The notes under the pieces were generated by a model. The model was not told where the DNA came from. It saw nothing but the letters and a program-made list of their open reading frames with translations, and made no database searches. The position numbers and the translations under genes are program-made. A DNA stretch of 64,000 nt from Cristatella mucedo. Taxonomy: Eukaryota > Bryozoa > Phylactolaemata > Cristatellidae. The DNA is taken from NCBI GenBank assembly GCA_009760855.2, contig WPIO01000003.1:4500001-4564000 (forward strand), given 5' to 3'. Numbering within the stretch: position 1 is the stretch's first letter; every line of letters begins with the position of its first letter. Positions 25,463 through 34,232 of the stretch are shown one piece after another.

Positions 25463-25804
25463 GTGCGGTTTGCATAGCAGAGAGCCAGCCGATGAACAAC
25501 ACCAACAGTTTATTGCACAACCCGTGGAGCCGAAAGGAAGCAAGGCTCCCTTAGCCCCCTTCTACCACTTGACTTTCCTCTCCTCGAATCGACTCTCACT
25601 GTCTCCTTGTCGACCCGATGATTCCTGTAGGAGGACCACAACTGTGAGCCTGCCGACCCTGATAGTGAATCCACCATCTGGTTACAGGTCTGTCCAAGCC
25701 ACATCACAGGCTGACCACCACTGTGCACAGCCCCCTCTCGGTAATGCTCCTAACAGCTGTTAACCAGTGGCTTAGCAGAGGAGCCGGCATACAATCGAAC
25801 TACA
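25463..25804 (-). repeat. 3' LTR of the gag-only element
   Basis: On minus it starts TGTAGTTCGATTGTATGCCG (from 25804) and carries gtgcaataaactg as polyadenylation signal near 25505-25520. It aligns along its length with 27094-27462, including the blocks CCTTGTCGACCCGATGATTC and AATGCTCCTAACAGCTGTT (plus-strand reading). Outer end uncertain by several bases. Confidence 0.75.
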
Positions 25805-25815
25805 TGCCCCCTTTA
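25805..25815 (-). promoter_or_regulatory. Polypurine tract (plus-strand primer)
   Basis: On minus the bases ggtaaagggggca stand directly before TGTAGTTCG, the start of the 3' LTR. This is the expected position and composition of a plus-strand primer, and is strong support for true LTR-element structure. Confidence 0.7.
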
Positions 25816-25972
25816 CCTTAAGGTCACAAGTTCCCAGCAGCCACACAAGAGGCTGCAATGTATAGGGTAGTGATGATCAAGCCTATCTACAAACGATACA
25901 AACTAGACACTAAACATCGGCAGCATCACAGCTAACATCAATAGCCGACCCCAGAACCTACCTTAAGGCTGT

Positions 25973-27093
25973 TCACAGGAGGTATGCTGTTGCACTGCCT
26001 TTCGCGATCAGCCAGCGAAGTGAGCCAACGGCCTTCGTCGCCGAGCTGACGACAAGAGCCACCCTTTTGCGGGCCATGGCCGCCATTGCTCCGTCTGCTT
26101 CTGCAGCAGCATCTACGGCATGTGCAGCTGCTTCTCTGGCATTCACAGCCTCTCCCGCCTGGGCAGCCTCTCCAACCTACACAGTCTGTCCGGCCTGCAC
26201 AGTCTCTGTGGCCTGCACAGACTCTTTATCCCGAGCGAACTCCCGATGCTGGGGACTGTTGGGCCTATGCAGGCTCTTTGATATGCAGACACTTTGAGGC
26301 CTGTGCTGCGTCACAGCCTGTGGGCTGTGACGAATGCCAATGTCACCTTTATGGCTTTCACTGCATCACAGGCTACTGCCTCTCTTGCGGACGCCGGAGA
26401 CTTTCGCTCGGATGCTGCCGAATCTCGTACAGACGCCTTTCTCGCAGATGCTGCTGCCTTCCTTGTGTATGCCACCACCTTCCTTGCTTACGGAAGTGCC
26501 TTCCTCGTGGATGCCGCCGCCTTTCTTGAGGACGCCACCACCTTCCTCACCGATGCCGCTGCCTTCCTAGCGGAAGCAGCCGGCTCTCCGTGTGCCATCT
26601 CACTATCTGTCGCCTTTGCCACACCATTGACCATTGCATCGCCCATTACAGTTGCTTCGTGGAAAACCATCACAGCCTGACCAACCTTCTCCACTTTGAG
26701 ATCCGATGCCTGCCGCCACAGTGTGGTAGCCAGGCAAGCCTCTCTAGCCCGGCACACACCCAGTGATCGCTGCTGCCGCTTCACGTAGGTCCTGTAGGCC
26801 CTCTTAGTCCGACGAGCCTTTACCCGATCAGCTTGCAACAATTGCGCTCGACCAATCAGCCTGGTAAATGCAGTCGCTAGGACCACACGCAGCTTGGAAT
26901 AGTACTCACGCACTGACTGGGAGAGACTCGAGGCAAACGTCAAGGCACTGCCTTGGATCGCAAGGAGCAAAAACAAGTGCCACTCACTCGGTTCGTTGCC
27001 ACTTTTCTTGATCTCCCTCTCGAAGTTCAGCAGCCCGCCAACAAAATCACCGAATTCATCGAAGCTTTGGGATGCTGCATAAGACATCTGCAT
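25973..27093 (-). pseudogene. Gag-like ORF with basic heptad-repeat tail, interrupted
   Basis: The ORF opens at 27093 and runs 201 codons to a TAA at 26488-26490. The same frame continues for 58 further codons to TGA at 26311. Further open sequence in another frame reaches 25973. Residues about 10-75 contain FVGGLLNFEREIKKSG then EWHLFLLLAIQGSALTFASS and REYYSKLRVVLATAFTRL. The pattern L-xx-L-x-G-x-A...Y-xx-L...L-xx-F is that of Ty3-type Gag capsid. A basic region follows (KARRTKRAYRTYVKRQQRS), then heptads of type ASxRKAA repeated about nine times, the fifth broken by the TAA. No CCHC zinc knuckle is present; the Arg/Lys repeats may bind nucleic acid instead. One nonsense codon and a shift suggest decay. 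Confidence 0.6.
26440..26580 (-). repeat. 21-bp coding minisatellite
   Basis: About seven tandem 21-base units (for example gatgctgctgccttccttgtg, gatgccgccgcctttcttgag, gatgccgctgccttcctagcg on plus). They stay in register, so they encode heptads ASxRKAA on minus. The plus-strand ORFs here are shadows of it. Confidence 0.85.
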
Positions 27094-27462
27094 TGTTCGG
27101 TTCGCACAGGAGACAGCCAGCCGATGAGCAACACCAACAGCTTATTGCACGACCATTAGAGCCGTAAGGAAGCACGGCTCCTTTGCCACCTTCACCACTC
27201 GACTCTCATCTCCTCTCCTCGACATCTACTGTCCCCTTGTCGACCCGATGATTCATCTAGGAGGAACACAACTGTGATCCGGCCGACTCTGATAGTGAAT
27301 CTACCGCCTGTTCACCAGCTGATTACCAGCCTGTCCAAGCCATACCACAGGCAGAACACTGGTGTGCACTGCCCCCTCTTGATGATGACCCCCTCTCTGT
27401 AATGCTCCTAACAGCTGTTCACCTGTGTGTTAGCAGAGGAACCTGCATACAATCGAACTACA
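27094..27462 (-). repeat. 5' LTR of the gag-only element
   Basis: On minus it starts TGTAGTTCGATTGTATGCAG (from 27462), contains gcaataagctg near 27143, and ends ...CTGTGCGAACCGAACA just before the Gag ATG. It has about 27 bases more than the 3' LTR, mainly a duplicated-looking ccccctct(t/c)gatgatg stretch near 27370-27395, and numerous substitutions, so the insertion is not recent. Confidence 0.75.
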
Positions 27463-28346
27463 CAAATGATTCAGGACAGAAATCGGAGCATGACCATAGC
27501 ACCCTATGACCACTGTCAAAGATGTGCCACAGTCGGTAGGAGGAGTGCAGATTTCGTTACCCCACCAAACTAGTGTCGAGGTGAATTCAACTGCACCAGC
27601 TGGGATGCCGTCCAGTCGGCCCTGCTACAAAGGTGGTTAGGGTTGCCAGTACTGGTATCGTGGCGATTAGACCCTCCGACTTATAATCAGCCAGCAAAGC
27701 GAGGGACATGTTCGATACCATTGCAGCTGAGGGAGGAGGTAGGTCATGGCCAGGGCAGGTAAATCATCATGGGAAAATGGCACATGGCTCAGTGATACAT
27801 TGAAACTGGCAGCCCATATACCCGGCTGGGCGCCAAACGTCGTGCTTTGGTGTGCCTCAACTAAGCTACCTTTAGGTAGCATCATTGCCTGTGAGGACTT
27901 GTTTCTTGCCTACCCCAAGTCAGCATCTACTTGCATTTGCTTTTCGCTTGCACTATAGTCACTTCAAGTTTTATCGTGTTTCTCATTCACTTGTCTGTCC
28001 AATCCGAACCCAACCAATCGGCTTCTCTTTTAAATAAATCATGTTGGCTACCTACACGATGGGAGCATAGGATTTCGGTTAAAGTCGACAAAAAGCAGTG
28101 GACCCAATAAAGCACTGAGCGATTCTCTAGGATCGGGATCAGCCATGCCGGACTTGAGGTCTTGCTTTTCTTACTGCAATTGCCAAAACAGTCAATTCTG
28201 CATGTAAGGATATCAGATGTAGAAATGCTACTCTTAAAAGAGTTTCATTTCTTAGTCCAACATTTTTCTGCTAGTTTTTCTATCTGGGAAGTCCGTTTGA
28301 ATGAATATCGGATATAAGAATACTCTACATTTAAAAATGACGATGG
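27463..28346. other. GC-richer non-coding stretch beside the LTR element
   Basis: 27463-27960 is more GC-rich than the surroundings and may belong to another old LTR element; a ggctgggcgccaaacgtcgt stretch near 27826 recalls an LTR border. No coding domain was recognised and no repeat partner was found in the window. Confidence 0.35.
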
Positions 28347-30010
28347 TAATAATAGTAATAATAATAATAATGATAAGCTTGATTAAGCACCCTCGGACAA
28401 CTTAACTTAATCTTTTTCTGGGCACCTCACATTTTCTGTAAAGGAAACGCGATCAAATGGTGAGTAGCATCATGCTTAATAAATAACACCAATAATGTGG
28501 TTAGGGGTGACTTGCACAGATTCAGCATGTAAGAGTGGTTAGTAGCAGCCTGCACAGTGTCGGCACACATAAGAACTTGCAGGACGAGTTAAAAGGACCC
28601 ACTAAATGCTGCCCTTAATAAGTGCGTTCTAAACTTATTTTAAATTTGGTCAAGTCTGGCACGTTGTGAGGCAAGTCTGGAGTGGGTTCCAGGCTTTGGG
28701 AGCATACGAACTAAATGCACGGTCTCCAAAGGATTTGAGGTTTGTCCGAGGTATTGGTAAACTCTTGGATTCTAAAAAGTGGGTGGCAAGGTGCTTGGCC
28801 TGGTAGGGGAGTATATCTGAGAGATAGGCTGGAGCCAAATAATGAAGAGACCTAAAAGTGAGAGACCAAACCTTGAATTCAATCCGTTGCTTGACTGACA
28901 GCCAGTAAAGCTCGGCGAGAAGTTTTGTGATTTGGCAACAACAATGCTAACCACTGCCTAGCTGCAAAGCTTTGTACCAGCTGTAATGGCCTGAACTGGA
29001 CAAGCCAGTAGGCCAGCAAGCAGTGAGTTAGAAGTTATTGCTTGATAACACAATGCATGGATCAGCTTAGATGTGGTATCCTTACCTAAACAAGCCCGAA
29101 TTGTAGCTACGTTATGTAGCCTAAAGGAGGCAGACTTGACTGTGGAGCTGATGTGTTCGCTTAACAAATGTTCGCTTTGGAACTTGACAGCTAGATTTCG
29201 TGCAGGTTTAACAGGATAAGCTGGCACAGCCAATTTTCAGTGTTGGAATTACCAGTTTATGATTCATACTTGGTTTTCCCATGACTAGTAAGTTAGTTTT
29301 ATCATAATTTAATTTAAAAAAATTTGCTGCCATCCATGGGCAGATGTCACCAGTACATGCACCAAGGAAGTTGAGAGAATTTGAGGTGTCGGAGGCTGGA
29401 AGGGATCGAAGCAAAGGTACAACTTAGAGTCATCTGAATAAAAGTGAAAACCTAGATTCTGCTTGGCTATCACATCGGCAAGAGGGAGAGTGTAAGCAGT
29501 GAAAAGAACCGGACCTAGCACAGAGCCTAAGGTACCCAATATTACAAAGGTTCCTCGGATGATCTTTGTTCATTCACATCAATACTCCAGAATCCTCCAC
29601 TGAGATAGGACCTGAACCATTGGAGAGCAGTGTCAGGGATGCTCAGGCGAGATGAGAGACACTTTAGAAGATCCTTGGTGATCGATAGTATAATAAAATA
29701 CTGTAAAATCAAGCAAAAAAAGCTGAAACACTCATGTCTACATTCCTAAGTAGGTCTTTGTACGACCTAAGCAATAATGATTCTCGTGGATTGATAAGCT
29801 CTTCAGCCAGACTGAAACTTACTAGCGAGGTTTGAAGTTTCAATATACGAGTTCAGCTGGTCCGAAACCACTCGTTCCAGTGTCTCTTACAGGAATGGTA
29901 GAGGGGAGACTGGGCTGTCGTTGCTCAAGTTCTCTTTTTTTAGTGTCGCTTTCTTGAGAAGCGGCCTGACTACAGCTTTTTTTAAATGTGACGGGACAGG
30001 ACCTGAAACT
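28347..30010 (-). mobile_element. L2-like LINE, longest RT copy (copy E)
   Basis: On minus, from about 30010: SGPVPSHLKKAVVRPLLKKA, then LSNDSPVSPLPFL, ETLERVVSDQLNSYIETS-like, LQWFRSYLSGG-like, and GTLGSVLGPVLFTAYTLPLA. The catalytic box is FHFYSDDSKLYLCF near 29440 (YSDD in place of YADD). Then come LGACTGDICPWMAANFFKLN, LLVMGKPS, LSEHISSTVKSASFRLH and the C-terminal blocks down to 28650. The 3' end has the family inverted repeat in degenerate form and a TAA-repeat tail at 28347-28371. Endonuclease is missing and several frameshifts are present. It is the best reference copy in the window for this family's palm region. Confidence 0.9.
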
Positions 30011-30084
30011 AATGACGTCCTATTACTAGGAGTTTTGGTTTCATTTTGAGACGGAATTTGCATGAGAGCATATTTCAATTGCAT

Positions 30085-30735
30085 GAAACTGTAAAATTTT
30101 CGAATGCGTCCAGAGTGAGTATCTCAGCCCACCCGACCCTCACTCGCTTGCCAGAAGTGCTAAGGGCATCGCGTCGGCGTTGCCCTACGTCGGGTAAAAG
30201 CATTTCCAAGTCCAGCGCCAACGAAAGCCGCTCCCCCTCCAAGAAGGAGCTGGCAGCTGCTTTGCGTAAATTCGGGCAGGGCCGAACGAGTTTTCTCCGC
30301 TGGCTACTTGGTAGGCTATCGGCTCCGCGAAGAGCTTTACGCGAGCTCGCGAATGCGATGATAATCTGACCCTCCCTTGCTGTCTGTCGATAGCCATTTG
30401 GTGATAGCAGTTTCGTCATCGTCTTGCTAAAATCTCTCGACCGCAGCCGGCAGAGATGCGAGGCTCGGAGCCGCTTGTATTATCAGCGCCCCGCAATCCC
30501 CACCAGCGTCTTTGGCTTTCAGCAAGTCGTACTCTGAATGCCTAGGAGAACGAGTAGGACGCCGAGGAGCAGGAGGAGGAGAAGGCGAACGCCGTAAGCT
30601 ACTATCGCCGAGGAGAAGGACACTGGAATCAAAAAGGGAGAGAAAGAGGAGTAGAAGGAAGTGGAGGACGACGCTGGGAAGAGTAAGGCAGGGATAGTTG
30701 GAAGAGGGGAGGAGGACGACGATTAGATGCTTAAG
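30085..30735. other. CpG-rich, GC-rich island-like segment with opposed ORFs
   Basis: This 650-base block stands out from the AT-rich surroundings by its dense CpG (for example gcatcgcgtcggcgttgccc). The plus strand has a 107-codon ORF ending at 30369 with a basic Ser-rich peptide (SSANESRSPSKKELAAALRK, RTSFLRWLLGRLSAPRRALR). The minus strand has a 114-codon ORF, and purine-rich GAGGA runs follow at 30560-30730. A donor-like gtgagt occurs at 30115. It could be a CpG-island promoter with a first exon, or foreign/transposon DNA; I recognise no domain. Confidence 0.4.
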
Positions 30736-30892
30736 CACGTATTTAATCTATCAATTTTGTGTGCTATCATGGTAAACGTGCGTTATCGTGCATTAAAATA
30801 CTTTTTCGCTACCGTAGTTTGCTGCAGCATAGTGACGTACGTTTGAGCTTCTGTTACATATAAATACTACGTAGCAGTAGCCATGGCTACTT

Positions 30893-31100
30893 CTTCAAAA
30901 AGAAGCACTCTTACAATTTAGAAACAGTTGCTGATCTTGGTCGCGATGAAATCGAAATGGCAACCTGCTGTGGCTGTGGAGCTCAGCATGAGCCAGTTAA
31001 CTATATCCGAAATGAAGATTGACAGAAAAAGAGATCTCCGTGACGCGCTAATCAACAGGAATCAGAGCCGAGAAAGAAAACGTTCAAGTCCAAGCGTATA
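30893..31100 (+). pseudogene. Possible Tigger/pogo-type transposase N-terminal remnant
   Basis: In one frame with a single internal stop, the sequence reads SSKRSTLTI-KQLLIL, then VAVELSMSQLTISEMKIDRK and LINRNQSRERKRSSPS. This mirrors the helix-turn-helix of CENP-B/Tigger transposases (KRKxLTxxxKLxIL...AxxFxVSxSTISxIxKNxxxI...RKRxR). No downstream DDE domain was found. The resemblance is only by pattern. Confidence 0.3.
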
Positions 31101-32067
31101 AGTTTCCGGTTCACTGTTGGAATGGTTGTATAGAATGAAGCAGTATATTATTAAAGTTAAAGGTCCATTAATGACAAAAAACAATAGCAGCATCGAAAGT
31201 TTCCGGAGATATGCCAAGGAACGCAAAAAAGAAGCAAAACAATTGCCGGCACATTTTCTTAATTACTTAATCCAAAATCCGTAAGAATACCAAGAGTAAT
31301 ACTTTATTAATATCAAGAAAAAGATGCATTGCAAAATTGGATCCAGGCGAAAGTTACATAATTGTTTAAATAATAACTATAATTAGGGATTCATTAATTT
31401 TTTACGTTGCTAAGTTTACACTAACACAGCTTTGTGTCGTTAAATTAATATAAGTCGCACTCCGAATATACGAATAAACCTTCTATAGGAACGCCGATTT
31501 GCTGGCCCGACCATATTCTTATAATCGGAGTCAAGTTTGCACTAATTGCCGTGTTACCGATGCTTTGTTTTGCTATATGCAACTTCTCGCACGAAACTCA
31601 ATACATATACATTATATTCACGCTCATTATCAAAACCTAGCGTGTGTTCGTGTGAAACTAACCCACAGTTCTACGATGTTTGGCAGTAGCTTTCAATGGT
31701 AGGGAAAATTCTTCAAATGTGGCCCTTCGGTAATGCCATGGGTACAATACAATTTTGCATTAATGAAATTTAATACTCACTATAGTGTTGAGAAATATCT
31801 TAGTGTGTATACAGGGCAATAACAATAGGTTGAAAACATATGAGGCATTTTCATTTATTCTAGAATTCTGGGTGAATTCTCACTCTGCTAGATCAAATCA
31901 GTCTATTTTAATTGCTAAAGTAATTGAGTTAGTAGAGTCTAGTTATGTGTCTTCTACTTTCGAATGGCCTTAGGTATCGTGCAGACCTGAACTATAGCAA
32001 CTGATTCTTCACATTTGTGACTCGATGAATCTTTAGGGCGATGTCACTTGCTTGTGCCTTCTTTTAG
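31101..32067. other. Probable intron sequence
   Basis: AT-rich. A 210-base open segment (31489-31698) with fair splice borders is discussed among rejected items because its phase (2-2) does not fit the neighbouring exons. Confidence 0.35.
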
Positions 32068-32127
32068 CGACTGTAACACAACGCGAAGTGACTGCAGAGG
32101 CCGAAGTAGCTGACACTTCAAGCGAAG
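32068..32127 (+). CDS. Stalk-type exon upstream of the transmembrane exon
   Basis: A 60-base segment lies between a strong acceptor (tgccttcttttag) and a consensus donor (gtaagt). In phase 1-1 it encodes TVTQREVTAEAEVADTSSE, a hydrophilic acidic Thr/Ser linker suited to a membrane-proximal stalk. Its exit phase fits the entry of the transmembrane exon at 32729, 601 bases downstream. G+C content is higher than in the flanking introns. Confidence 0.6.
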
Positions 32128-32282
32128 GTAAGTCTGCTCTTGTTAGTCTTTACATAAAATAATGTAGAACAATATTTAAAAATACTTGATTGTACTAGAA
32201 TTGAAAATAAATTCACTAAAATATGCTACCGTGAGTGCGATATCTATCACGATTGTGACCATTGGTAGTTTTTTCTTCTATA

Positions 32283-32345
32283 GGAAGTTGTAAAGCACAC
32301 CGATTGAGATGTTGGCTCTTTTAGGGTGCTTAAAAATTATTATTA
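32283..32345 (+). mobile_element. L2-like LINE 3' tail relic in an intron
   Basis: The sequence gttgtaaagcacaccgattg followed by tcttttagggtgctt and aaaattattatta corresponds to the family 3' inverted repeat and tail, much diverged. It lies between the stalk and transmembrane exons. Confidence 0.5.
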
Positions 32346-32728
32346 GCTGGTGCTCAGATGTCTTGCAGCCGCAGGAAGAAGAGAGAAAATGCAATTTTGA
32401 AACTTAACTGAAAGCGGCAAACAAACTAGTGAATTATAGTTCAAAAGCGTTTAAATCCATGTAAATTTATATTCATTATTTTGCAAAATATGCCGACGGC
32501 TATTAATTAATGGCAATAGGTGGACAGACTTGGTCAACCTTGTATAAATGGAATTTACATACACTACGTGTTCTCGGCATACCTTCCTAATATTCATCTT
32601 CCGATCTTTACCTTGAACTTAGGCTTACATTTGTATGAAATTTTACATTTTCAACTGAACACCTATGTTATTTTATTTTATTTATTTGCCACCTCTACTG
32701 ACACAGCAATTATGCGCTTTGAATGTAG

Positions 32729-33075
32729 AAGGAAATTCTACAAAAACAGTTGGTCTGTTGGTCGGCGTACTCGCTCTCGTCATTGCCGTTAGTGGCTTTT
32801 CTGTCTGGACGTTTCTCAGAAGACTTGGTGTACGTCGAAGCCCGGACGAGTTCATCGAAAGTAAAAGCCGCAGCCGCTCTGAATTGACTGAAGGTAAAAG
32901 TGACCAAGTGTCGTCCAATCTTCCAGCTTCATCTCAGCACTCTTTGGGTGCAAGCAGCACTGAGGAAGCCTCCAAGATTGAAGGCAGTTTGACTGCATCA
33001 TCTGCGGGAAAACCAGAAACGAAAGCTCAGGCACTTGCATCAATCCAGAGCTCGAGCAGCATCCTCTATCAGTAA
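32729..33075 (+). CDS. Terminal exon: transmembrane helix and Ser-rich cytoplasmic tail
   Basis: The exon opens after gaatgtag in phase 1 and ends at TAA 33073-33075. After a short sequon-bearing stretch (GNSTKT) there is a clear membrane helix (VGLLVGVLALVIAVSGFSVW), a basic stop-transfer (LRRLGVRRS) and a tail of about 80 residues rich in Ser, Glu, Lys and Ala, without known signalling motifs. It would anchor a type I membrane protein whose ectodomain exons lie upstream (32068, perhaps 15041). An AATAAA follows 111 bases after the stop. The acceptor is weaker than the alternative at 32706 (gacacag), but only this one keeps phase with the stalk exon. A relative with the same layout is at 41851-42122 on minus. 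Confidence 0.65.
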
Positions 33076-33186
33076 AATGGGACCTGATTTGTTAGTAATG
33101 CATAATTTGTCTAGCTTCAGCTTTCGAAGGCCCCTTCTAGTAATTATTTAGCCTTCTACTAGCTTTTCTATGCATTCTTTGAAGCT

Positions 33187-33192
33187 AATAAA
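33187..33192 (+). promoter_or_regulatory. Polyadenylation signal AATAAA
   Basis: Lies 111 bases after the stop codon of the transmembrane exon and is followed by a T-rich, GT-containing stretch, consistent with the 3' end of that gene. Confidence 0.55.
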
Positions 33193-33368
33193 GGTTTTCG
33201 CATATTCCCGTGACTTAAAATGCAAGTTTATTCGAATGCAAAGTAGCAAGCCACGTAGACAGCGTTCTAAGTAAAAGTAAAGATTGCTTGCGAAAATTTC
33301 ACATTGCTTTCAGAGAATAATTTTCAATAACATCCACACTTGCTTGGCAGGTGCAATTGCGTTTCCAT

Positions 33369-34232
33369 TAATAATAATAATAATAATAATGCACTTGATA
33401 AAGCACCCTCAGTGAACTCAATCTCTTTCCATGAGCTTTACATTTGCTGCATAGGGAAATGCAATTGAATGGTAAGTGATATCATGCTTGATAAAGAAAA
33501 AAATGAATGGTTAGGGGTTAGGGGTAACAATGGTTAGGGGTGACATGCACAGGGTCAGCATGCAAATGTGGTTAGTGGCAGCATGAGCAATATCAGCACA
33601 CATAAGCAGATAAAGGACGAATCAGCGACCCACTAAATGCTGTCGTAAATAGGTCTGTTTTTAGGTTCTTTTTAAATGTAGTCAAGTCAGGGGATGTTCT
33701 CATGCAAGTCGGGAGGAAGTTACAGGCTTTGGTAGGACACGAACTAAATGCACGGTCTCCAAAGGGTTTGAGGTTTGTACGAGGTATTCGTAGACTGTTG
33801 GATTCCGAAAGCGGGTGGTATGATGCTTGGCCTGATGGGGGAGTAGATCTGAGGGATAGGCTGGAGCCAAAAAAAGAAGTGACATACAAGTGAGCGACAA
33901 AACCTTGAAGTCAATACGTTGCTTAACTGGTAGCCAGTGCAGGTCGGCGAGAGGTGGTGTAATGTGGCAACTGCGACGTTCAGGACAGACAAGCCTAGCT
34001 GCCGAGATATGCACCAGCTGCAATCGCTTGATTGCACATGGCGGTAGGCCAGCAAGCAGTGAGTTGCAGAAGCCGAGACGGGATGTCACGAATTCATGGA
34101 CCAACTTGGACGTGGTATGCTTATCTAAACAAGCCTGAATTTTAGCAATGTTAGGAAGCTGAAAGTTAGCAGATTCTACTATGAAGCTAATGTGGTCGCC
34201 TAACGAGAGGTCGCTTTGGAACATGACACCGT
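33369..34232 (-). mobile_element. L2-like LINE, 5'-truncated copy G
   Basis: On minus, 34224-33700 is open for 174 codons: FQSDLSLGDHISFIVESANF, LGFCNSLLAGLPPCAIKRLQ, LVCPERRSCHITPPLADLHW, LPVKQRIDFKVLSLTCMSLL, LAPAYPSDLLPHQAKHHTTR. A +1 shift near 33790 leads into the terminal FGDRAFSSCPTKACNFLPTC and FKKNLKTDLFTTAFSGSL. The tail is a long TAA repeat (33369-33391) beside the inverted repeat. An extra local duplication (ggttagggg) occurs at 33510-33545. It is the least damaged copy here, so the youngest by eye. Confidence 0.92.

Larger units (their letters stand above)
25463..27462 (-). mobile_element. Compact LTR retrotransposon with gag-like ORF only
   Basis: Two direct repeats (25463-25804 and 27094-27462) flank a 1.29-kb interior. 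Read on the minus strand, the element has a 5' LTR, then a Gag-like ORF whose ATG lies directly at the LTR border, then a polypurine tract (aaagggggca) abutting the TGTAG start of the 3' LTR. An AATAAA or AATAA signal sits inside each LTR. No protease, RT, RNase H or integrase motif is visible, so it would depend on a relative in trans. It resembles the TR-GAG idea described for plants: terminal repeats plus gag. No TGG-type primer-binding site or clear target-site duplication was found. Solo LTR of the same family at 45622-45924. Confidence 0.72.

Noticed and set aside
26067-26680. Plus-strand ORFs of 76-147 codons, including Ala/Phe/Leu heptads
   Set aside because: Shadows of the minus-strand Gag repeat; the minus frame gives a sensible basic tail and continues from the capsid-like part.
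31489-31698. A 210-base open segment with acceptor ttctatag and donor gtaggg, containing several Cys
   Set aside because: Its open frame is phase 2-2, incompatible with the phase 1 exons around it, and no homologue was found.
32707-33075. Alternative acceptor at 32706 (ctgacacag) for the transmembrane exon
   Set aside because: Looks stronger, but would join in the wrong phase with the 32068 exon; kept as an alternative if an unseen exon lies between.
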